A stretch of DNA of 6,210 nucleotides, from contig JAEOUK010000670.1 of the NCBI GenBank assembly GCA_016839385.1, forward strand, positions 1 to 6,210. The letters are read 5' to 3'. Positions 1 through 4,043 of this stretch are shown here, piece after piece. The notes beneath the pieces were generated by a model. That model searched no databases and was not told the DNA's origin. It was given only the letters and a program-made list of their open reading frames with translations. The stretch's first letter is position 1. Each line of letters begins with the position of its first letter. The translations under genes and the position numbers were made by a program. Source of the DNA: Promethearchaeota archaeon (GTDB lineage Archaea > Asgardarchaeota > Lokiarchaeia > Sigynarchaeales > MK-D1).

Positions 1-317
1 CATTCTTGTGAACCACGATAATTTTGAACAAATTTTGTTAAAATCAGTTTTGCATTTGTTGTATTCTCTTCAATCGTTCCGCAAGTATATATAATGTTTC
101 CTTTTGCCCAAACATCTTCAGCTGTATCAACATTTTCGCTTCCCCATCCAATACCCCAAGTAATCTCAGTTTCAAAACGAGACGTCTTTATTGAATTTAA
201 GTACTCTTGTTCTGTAAAAGAAAATCTGACTTCTGAGTTATTAGGAATTAAAATTGATACTAAAAAAAATAAAGAAATAAAAATCCAGATTTTCTTACTG
301 GAGTAGCAGAATTTCAT
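1..317 (-). CDS. Secreted WGG-repeat surface protein, N-terminal part (truncated by window edge)
   Basis: My reading of the reverse strand gives 105 codons from an ATG at 315-317 with no stop before the left edge. Residues 1-10 are polar/basic (MKFCYSSKKI), 11-24 are strongly hydrophobic (signal peptide or anchor), and after about residue 50 comes a Trp/Gly region with ITWGIGWGSENVD, DVWAKG and IYTCGT. This closely parallels residues 52-82 of the protein encoded at 349-1947 (RWGTTWGGKNVD, DVWAYG, VVGT), so the two genes are tandem paralogues and this one should also begin a beta-propeller. An in-frame ATG at 330-332 would add five residues; I prefer 317 because the charged N-terminus then matches the neighbour's in length and pattern (KKIW versus QKIW). 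No Shine-Dalgarno sequence precedes either start. Only about 31 bases separate it from the upstream gene's stop, with no room for an obvious promoter, so co-transcription is likely. The function is unknown; a cell-surface location is inferred. Confidence 0.85.
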   Translation of the reverse strand, partial: MKFCYSSKKIWIFISLFFLVSILIPNNSEVRFSFTEQEYLNSIKTSRFETEITWGIGWGSENVDTAEDVWAKGNIIYTCGTIEENTTNAKLILTKFVQNYRGSQE

Positions 318-348
318 TTTGACAAATAACATTGCATCATTAAAGCAT

Positions 349-1947
349 TTATTTCTTCCTAGAATATTTTCTACCAACCAAGATTGATATTATGGCAAGA
401 AAACTTATGAATATAGTAATATTATAACCAGGTATTTTATCTGGGGGATTCGGTAAATCTACCTCAACCACTCTCGGATTTGACAGAGGAGATTCAGAGT
501 TCCTGAGAATGGTCGTAACTACATAAAAATAGGTTCCTTCTGCCATACCTGATTCTACGTAACTCGTATTGGTTAATATTTGGTAAGGTGTTCTTCCAGA
601 AATATCAAGAATAGGGTGTATGTCTCTATATACATGATAATATTCCACTTCCGGAAAATATTGCCATTCCAATGTATAGGTACCGTTAAGACTAGGATTT
701 GGTTTAATCGGTTCAAACCATGGAGATGGAGGTGTCTCATATGAATAATAGTTGAATAAGAATTGGGAATAATCAGTTGGTGTGGTAAAGTTTTGCCAAC
801 CACATGTATAAATACTATATCCAGAACCAAATAATCCTTTAGGAATATATTGAAGTTCATTATCCCACCAAGGCCATGAAGAATCTATATATATTCCAGA
901 ATAACTCCATTTTGCTAAAACAGGTTTATCAGTTAAAACACCCCAGCTTTTGACGGAAGTACTAACATATACATAAAATTCATTTGCCCATATTGCATAC
1001 GCTCTTTCATTATCCGGACCCCCCCACCAGCCATCCCAAAGGAAGTTTCCTTCTGAATCCCATTTCATGACAATTGCGTCTGTAAATGTATGATTTTCAT
1101 TCCAAACATTTCCACAGACATACAAAGATGTATTATATCCGAATATTGATGTAAAATATTCCTCACCCGAATATCCCCATGTTCGATTCCATATCTGATT
1201 ACCATTTCCATCCCATTTTATGATAAGTGAATCATTTGAGCCAGCTCCGAAACTTGAAGTGCTACCAGAAGTGTAAATTTCTTCTCCTATACCCCATACA
1301 TCGAATCCCTCTTCCCATTCACTCCCCCCCCAAGTTTTGTTCCAGATTTGTCCTCCTTCTTCATCCCAACAGATAAGAAGCAAATCGTCAATATAAACCC
1401 CGCTCATATAGATTTTATTTTCAATTCCCCAAATAGCATGAGCTGTCCCATAATTTCCAGCTAAACTCCATGAACTGTTCCAAATTTCATTACCGTTTCT
1501 GTCCCATTTGATCAAAATCAAATCATTTGAAGATGTTCCTGCTGTATAAATATATGAAGCGTTATAATTTCCCCAAACAGCATTCCCATAGATATTTGCT
1601 CCATTTGTCCATGTAACATTCCAATATTGTTCCCCCCGCCACCAATCTGCATCAAAATAACACGATAGGATCAGTTTCGGATTAGAAGTGTTGACATCTA
1701 ATGTCCCTACCACATATGAAAATTGCCCGTATGCCCAAACATCATTTGCTTGATCAACATTTTTTCCTCCCCATGTAGTTCCCCACCGGTAATACGTATT
1801 ATCTGCTTGTGCTTCAGGATGATTAAAATCAACGTGGTTATAGAGGTTGTTCTCAATAGGACCTGTCAGTGAAATGAAGAACATGCTAATAATAGCAATT
1901 CCAACAATCATCCAAATTTTTTGTTGATAGAATTTCTTCCGAATCAT
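349..1947 (-). CDS. Secreted seven-bladed WGG-repeat propeller protein with FN3-like domain and C-terminal IPGY membrane anchor
   Basis: This 532-residue protein has a signal peptide (basic residues 2-10, hydrophobic 11-29; possible cleavage after the AQA at 46-48). Residues 52-402 hold seven imperfect repeats of about 42-53 residues, starting near 60, 113, 161, 207, 258, 309 and 361. The consensus is G....A..IWG....IY..G......D.LLIKWD..GN.IWN.TW. The seventh lacks the closing W..TW strand, while YYRWGTTW at 52-59 supplies one, so a closed seven-bladed propeller is predicted. Residues 408-497 look like a fibronectin type III domain (LEWQYF, YYHVYRD, GTYFYVV). The C-terminus is an archaeosortase-style tripartite tail: IPGY at 505-508, a hydrophobic helix at about 510-524, then RKYSRKK. 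Thirteen N-x-S/T sequons suggest heavy glycosylation. The repeat resembles SBBP/PQQ-like propeller repeats common in Asgard surface proteins. No catalytic residues are recognisable; ligand binding, adhesion or S-layer association are inferences. It is followed after a short gap by a paralogue (1-317). Long G-tracts occur in the coding strand. Confidence 0.9.
   Translation of the reverse strand: MIRKKFYQQKIWMIVGIAIISMFFISLTGPIENNLYNHVDFNHPEAQADNTYYRWGTTWGGKNVDQANDVWAYGQFSYVVGTLDVNTSNPKLILSCYFDADWWRGEQYWNVTWTNGANIYGNAVWGNYNASYIYTAGTSSNDLILIKWDRNGNEIWNSSWSLAGNYGTAHAIWGIENKIYMSGVYIDDLLLICWDEEGGQIWNKTWGGSEWEEGFDVWGIGEEIYTSGSTSSFGAGSNDSLIIKWDGNGNQIWNRTWGYSGEEYFTSIFGYNTSLYVCGNVWNENHTFTDAIVMKWDSEGNFLWDGWWGGPDNERAYAIWANEFYVYVSTSVKSWGVLTDKPVLAKWSYSGIYIDSSWPWWDNELQYIPKGLFGSGYSIYTCGWQNFTTPTDYSQFLFNYYSYETPPSPWFEPIKPNPSLNGTYTLEWQYFPEVEYYHVYRDIHPILDISGRTPYQILTNTSYVESGMAEGTYFYVVTTILRNSESPLSNPRVVEVDLPNPPDKIPGYNITIFISFLAIISILVGRKYSRKK
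352..435 (-). other. C-terminal IPGY / transmembrane / basic sorting tail
   Basis: These codons encode residues 505-532 of the propeller protein: Ile-Pro-Gly-Tyr, about 15 hydrophobic residues (IFISFLAIISILVG), then a basic end (RKYSRKK). The arrangement matches archaeal CTERM surface-anchoring signals such as PGF-CTERM and the Asgard variants. Whether it is cleaved by an archaeosortase or kept as a plain membrane anchor cannot be told from the sequence. A short Pro/Asp-rich linker (DLPNPPDK) precedes it. Confidence 0.6.
1019..1331 (-). repeat. Two long G-tracts (G7 and G8) within the WGG-repeat gene
   Basis: The plus strand carries seven C at 1019-1025 and eight C at 1324-1331, that is G7 and G8 in the coding strand. 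Both fall on Trp-Gly-Gly motifs at blade starts (TGG GGG GGT at WWGGPD; TGG GGG GGG at TWGGSE). A further G6 lies at 1632-1637 (WWRGEQ). The same WGG motif near residue 59 is encoded TGG GGA GGA, so the uninterrupted G runs are not forced by the protein sequence. A slip of one base would truncate the protein. Confidence 0.75.
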
Positions 1948-1951
1948 TTTT

Positions 1952-2023
1952 TTCTAAAATACAATAGCGAAATACGCAATTTTAATTCTTCTGAAAATTT
2001 AGTTCGCATTATTCTAAAATACA
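1952..2023. repeat. 12-bp direct repeat, copies exactly 60 bp apart
   Basis: TTCTAAAATACA occurs at 1952-1963, just upstream of the minus-strand propeller start codon, and again at 2012-2023, between the two candidate divergent promoters. The exact 60-bp offset is compatible with paired regulator sites, but the region is very A+T-rich and chance is possible. Confidence 0.4.
1992..2007 (-). promoter_or_regulatory. Candidate archaeal promoter (TATA-like) for the WGG-repeat operon
   Basis: Read on the minus strand, CGAACTAAATTTTCAG contains an A/T core, CTAAATTTT, preceded by a purine-rich stretch of the kind found at archaeal BRE/TATA sites. Initiation about 25 bases downstream would fall near 1970-1975, giving a leader of about 25-30 bases before the ATG at 1945-1947. 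The same CTAAATTTT core faces the other way at 2055-2063. It is assigned by pattern and position only. Confidence 0.35.
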
Positions 2024-2052
2024 TATATTTACGGATATTATGAAGTTTCATA

Positions 2053-2094
2053 AGCTAAATTTTTTAATTTCTTAATAGGTATACTATATTAACC
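2053..2094 (+). promoter_or_regulatory. Candidate archaeal promoter(s) for the metallophosphoesterase
   Basis: Two TATA-like elements lie in tandem: AGCTAAATTTTTTAAT at 2053-2068 and GTATACTATATTAACC at 2079-2094. The first resembles the promoter-like arms at 3938-3994. The second would place the transcription start around 2110-2120, giving a leader of about 40-50 bases before the ATG at 2159. A 5-bp dyad (ATGAA..TTCAT, 2040-2051) sits directly upstream. Which element is used cannot be decided from the sequence. Confidence 0.35.
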
Positions 2095-2139
2095 AAAAAA
2101 CATTTTGAGAGGAGCATGTTCCTTTTCTAAAACAAGCTC

Positions 2140-2147
2140 GAGGGGTG
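2140..2147 (+). promoter_or_regulatory. Shine-Dalgarno-like site deciding the phosphoesterase start
   Basis: GAGGGGTG resembles the archaeal consensus GGAGGTG and ends 11 bases before the ATG at 2159-2161. It supports that ATG over the in-frame TTG at 2105, which has no Shine-Dalgarno sequence upstream. Confidence 0.45.
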
Positions 2148-2158
2148 CAGTTGAGTTC

Positions 2159-3076
2159 ATGTATGACACAAACACGGATAAATATTCTAGATTTCTGATT
2201 GTTAGTGATGTCCATGGACTGATTGATGAGTTCAAAGAATTCCTATCCCTCATGCAGAAGCGATATAAGGACACTATTAGTTATTGTATCCAACTTGGAG
2301 ATTTTTTCAAAGGACGAAATGTCATTAACAATAAAAAGACCTACACATTTTGGAAAGATCTTAGCGTTTTTAAAGACATTCCCTTCCCAATTTTTTGCGT
2401 TAAAGGAAATGAAGACACAAATATTCCTGATTCATGGTATGGAGGGATGTTATCGATTTTACCTAATTTAAGTGAGTTTCAATTAGATCGGTTCAATTCA
2501 ATACCGCTTCATTTTTACGAAGAAGATGGTGAAAAAATTCGTGAATTTGGTGTTCAGAAACTCATTCGTCTCTCTCTTCCACGCAAAAAAGATAAGAATG
2601 CATATTATCCAATGTATGATTGCACATATGATATGGAATCCCCATTAGGTTCATTATTTCAATCGAATATTCCTGTAGATTTTATATTCTCACATGTACC
2701 TCCTTATGGTGTATTAGACCGTACTCGTGATGCTATTACCCATAAGCACATCCGATATACAGGAAGTAAACTCTTGCGTTTACTAATTGACAAAAGAAAA
2801 CCAAGAGCAGTGTTCTTTGGTCATAATCACTATTGTAACTATAAATTCTTTGGAGAAATGTTGGTTGTTTCAGTAGATAAATTCTGCCGCAAGGTTCAAC
2901 AAAAATCGACTACATCTGACTCAGAAGAGGAGTATACTGATAAAGAAACAAATGGATTCAGTTATTGTGTAATTACAGTTAAAGATGAATCTTATTTAGT
3001 CGAAATTTTTAGACGAAACCGATTGGTATTTCAATATGATATGTTACAGCAAAACATTCTCTATTCAGCATTATAA
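2159..3076 (+). CDS. Calcineurin-like metallophosphoesterase (MPPED/UPF0046-like) with a GNED variant motif
   Basis: This 305-residue cytoplasmic enzyme (no signal peptide or membrane segment) has the full metal-binding motif series of the calcineurin-like superfamily: SDVHG (D17, H19), LGDFF (D48), GNED (N84), FSHVPPYG (H179) and FFGHNH (H222, H224). These residues normally hold two divalent metals that hydrolyse phosphomono- or diesters. The 'HVPPYG.LD...GS..LR..I....P...FGH.H' pattern resembles the MPPED branch. The substrate cannot be read from the sequence. Position 85 is Glu where the classical GNH(D/E) motif has the catalytic His; YfcE-like members also deviate here (GNCD), so activity is possible but probably altered. 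About 95 residues separate GNED from H179, an insert rich in Lys/Arg/Tyr. I chose the ATG at 2159 for its Shine-Dalgarno-like site and because the first strand (FLIVSD) follows at once; a TTG at 2105 would add 18 residues. The 3' end overlaps the convergent hydrolase by 16 bp. Confidence 0.88.
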   Translation: MYDTNTDKYSRFLIVSDVHGLIDEFKEFLSLMQKRYKDTISYCIQLGDFFKGRNVINNKKTYTFWKDLSVFKDIPFPIFCVKGNEDTNIPDSWYGGMLSILPNLSEFQLDRFNSIPLHFYEEDGEKIREFGVQKLIRLSLPRKKDKNAYYPMYDCTYDMESPLGSLFQSNIPVDFIFSHVPPYGVLDRTRDAITHKHIRYTGSKLLRLLIDKRKPRAVFFGHNHYCNYKFFGEMLVVSVDKFCRKVQQKSTTSDSEEEYTDKETNGFSYCVITVKDESYLVEIFRRNRLVFQYDMLQQNILYSAL

Positions 3077-3879
3077 ATTATGTTCTTATCAATCCATATC
3101 GAAATGGTTTGTAAGACTTCTTTCTTTACCAAGAAAAATCCATGCCCTCCCCTTGAAAACAGATGAAAATCGTCCTTATTCAGATGAAATGCTTTGATAT
3201 TATTCCAAAAATTCTTTTGAGAGATTAGACGGTCATTTTTACAATGCAGCAACAAAATTTTTTTTTTGATGCTATGTATGTCCATCTGCATTTTTGGACT
3301 GAAATGTATTTTTCCTGTCATTTCCGTCAGACTTAATCCCCCCAATTTAGAGATTATCCTCCATCTCCATCTTCTGAAGGAACTCATGCCATTAATGACG
3401 TCTTCTGGAGATGACATTCCCGCTAAAGCTATTATGTATGTAATATCAGGATTGATATAACCCGAAGTGAGAGACAACATTGCTCCAAGTGAAATGCCTA
3501 ACACCAAAATTCTAGTAGAATCTATGTTTGCTTTTTTTTTGACATAATCTATTACTTGGGTCAGATCTTGTTGCATTCCCAGTGCATCTCGTTGTTTTCC
3601 TGAGGATTTCCCATGACCGCGTAGATTAAATAAGATAACCATGAATCCCTTTTTTACTAACAAATTTGCTATATATATTAATCTCCGATAGTTTGATGTA
3701 TATCCATGAATTAAAATTGCAGCAGGTTTATTGCTTATAGATCCTCTGGGAATAATATCTATTCCCTCTAATTTGATACCGGAACTGGGCTCAAGTAAAA
3801 TTGGGTTAATAAATTTTGCATTCTGCTTTAAGAATTTCACTTGTAACTGTGGTATCTCTAAAACTAGAGGATTATTCAT
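3061..3879 (-). CDS. Alpha/beta hydrolase (serine esterase/lipase-like)
   Basis: This 272-residue protein has no signal peptide and is of ordinary length for a cytoplasmic alpha/beta hydrolase. It shows the landmarks in order: the oxyanion-hole motif IHGYTSN (58-63), NLRGHGKSSG (85-94) after strand 4, the nucleophile elbow GISLGA with Ser130, an acid turn HCKNDRLIS with Asp216, and the catalytic histidine in GGHGFF (His246). A basic, Trp-rich lid stretch (FRRWRWR, 168-174) lies between Ser130 and Asp216 and may touch a lipid or membrane surface. It probably hydrolyses an ester, thioester or amide; the substrate is unknown. The coding strand has A10 (K205-K207) and A9 (K114-K116) tracts. The ATG at 3877-3879 follows an AGGT element with a 7-base spacer. 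It is transcribed away from the propeller gene at 4042 and toward the phosphoesterase, overlapping the latter's last 16 bases. Nothing in the context fixes its pathway. Confidence 0.9.
   Translation of the reverse strand: MNNPLVLEIPQLQVKFLKQNAKFINPILLEPSSGIKLEGIDIIPRGSISNKPAAILIHGYTSNYRRLIYIANLLVKKGFMVILFNLRGHGKSSGKQRDALGMQQDLTQVIDYVKKKANIDSTRILVLGISLGAMLSLTSGYINPDITYIIALAGMSSPEDVINGMSSFRRWRWRIISKLGGLSLTEMTGKIHFSPKMQMDIHSIKKKILLLHCKNDRLISQKNFWNNIKAFHLNKDDFHLFSRGGHGFFLVKKEVLQTISIWIDKNIIYNAE
3258..3267 (+). terminator. T10 tract, possible archaeal terminator for the phosphoesterase transcript
   Basis: Archaeal RNA polymerase often terminates at T-rich runs in the non-template strand without a hairpin. 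The plus strand has ten T here and nine at 3532-3540, about 180 and 455 bases past the phosphoesterase stop, both inside the convergent hydrolase gene. If used, the phosphoesterase mRNA would carry a 3' tail antisense to the hydrolase. The runs also encode Lys triplets on the other strand, so they may be incidental. Confidence 0.25.
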
Positions 3880-3886
3880 TTCATTT

Positions 3887-3890
3887 ACCT
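3887..3890 (-). promoter_or_regulatory. Shine-Dalgarno-like AGGT for the hydrolase
   Basis: On the minus strand AGGT is followed by seven bases (AAATGAA) and then the ATG at 3877-3879. The spacing is normal for a ribosome binding site. The nearer ATG at 3882-3884 is out of frame. Confidence 0.4.
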
Positions 3891-3937
3891 GTTTGGTTGC
3901 TGTGTCTAATACTATGATTTCAATCTGTTGTAACTGA

Positions 3938-3950
3938 TTAAAAATTTGCC
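3938..3950 (-). promoter_or_regulatory. Candidate BRE/TATA promoter for the hydrolase
   Basis: Read on the minus strand, GGCAAATTTTTAA combines a BRE-like GGCAAA with an A/T core. Initiation about 25 bases on would be near 3915-3920, leaving a leader of about 35-40 bases with an AGGT site. It shares the block GGCAAATTT with the oppositely oriented element at 3981. Confidence 0.4.
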
Positions 3951-3989
3951 TCGTTAGTTCTAAACAAATTATTTATTGAAGGCAAATTT
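3942..3989. repeat. 10-bp perfect inverted repeat in the divergent promoter region
   Basis: AAATTTGCCT at 3942-3951 is exactly complementary to AGGCAAATTT at 3980-3989, with 28 bases between. It lies midway between two divergently transcribed genes. The arms coincide with the two candidate promoters, so it may reflect mirrored promoters, a shared regulator site, or both. The long A+T-rich loop makes an RNA hairpin terminator less likely. Confidence 0.6.
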
Positions 3990-3994
3990 AAAGG
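3981..3994 (+). promoter_or_regulatory. Candidate BRE/TATA promoter for the propeller-cytochrome operon
   Basis: GGCAAATTTAAAGG has a BRE-like GGCAAA followed by the TATA-like TTTAAA. The predicted start near 4015 would leave a leader of about 25 bases before the ATG at 4042. A weaker alternative, TTTAAATTA near 4014-4022, would give an almost leaderless mRNA. Confidence 0.4.
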
Positions 3995-4031
3995 ACATTA
4001 CAATTGTTATTGTTTAAATTACGATTGTTAA

Positions 4032-4043
4032 ATGTGATCACAT
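4032..4043 (+). promoter_or_regulatory. 12-bp perfect palindrome containing a GTGATC ribosome-binding element
   Basis: ATGTGATCACAT is a perfect palindrome whose last two bases are the first two of the start codon at 4042-4044. Its GTGATC (4034-4039) matches the 3' half of the full archaeal Shine-Dalgarno GGAGGTGATC, in the register that would put GGAGG about seven bases before the ATG. It could therefore act in translation initiation, as a protein-binding site, or both. Confidence 0.45.

Noticed and set aside
94..306. Plus-strand 70-residue open frame
   Set aside because: It lies antisense to the truncated WGG gene, whose signal peptide and repeat motifs are clear; the plus-strand frame shows no domain.
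573..860. Minus-strand 95-residue frame inside the WGG gene
   Set aside because: Alternative frame of a well-supported gene; His/Leu-rich composition is typical of a shadow frame.
2107..2130. Strong Shine-Dalgarno-like GAGAGGAG followed by a four-codon ORF (MFLF, stop) as a leader peptide
   Set aside because: The spacer to its ATG is only one base and nothing else supports translation; too short to call.
2105..2158. TTG start adding 18 residues to the phosphoesterase
   Set aside because: There is no Shine-Dalgarno sequence before the TTG, the added residues are low-complexity and outside the domain, and the ATG at 2159 has GAGGGGTG upstream.
3266..3460. Plus-strand frames within the hydrolase gene (also 3731-3937)
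   Set aside because: Antisense shadows of a hydrolase with all catalytic motifs in place.
3942..3989. Inverted repeat as a bidirectional hairpin terminator
   Set aside because: It lies upstream of both divergent genes, has a 28-base A+T-rich loop and only three G/C pairs.
4033..4042. TGTGATCACA as a CRP-type operator
   Set aside because: The CRP half-sites TGTGA/TCACA need a six-base spacer; here they abut, and the organism looks archaeal.
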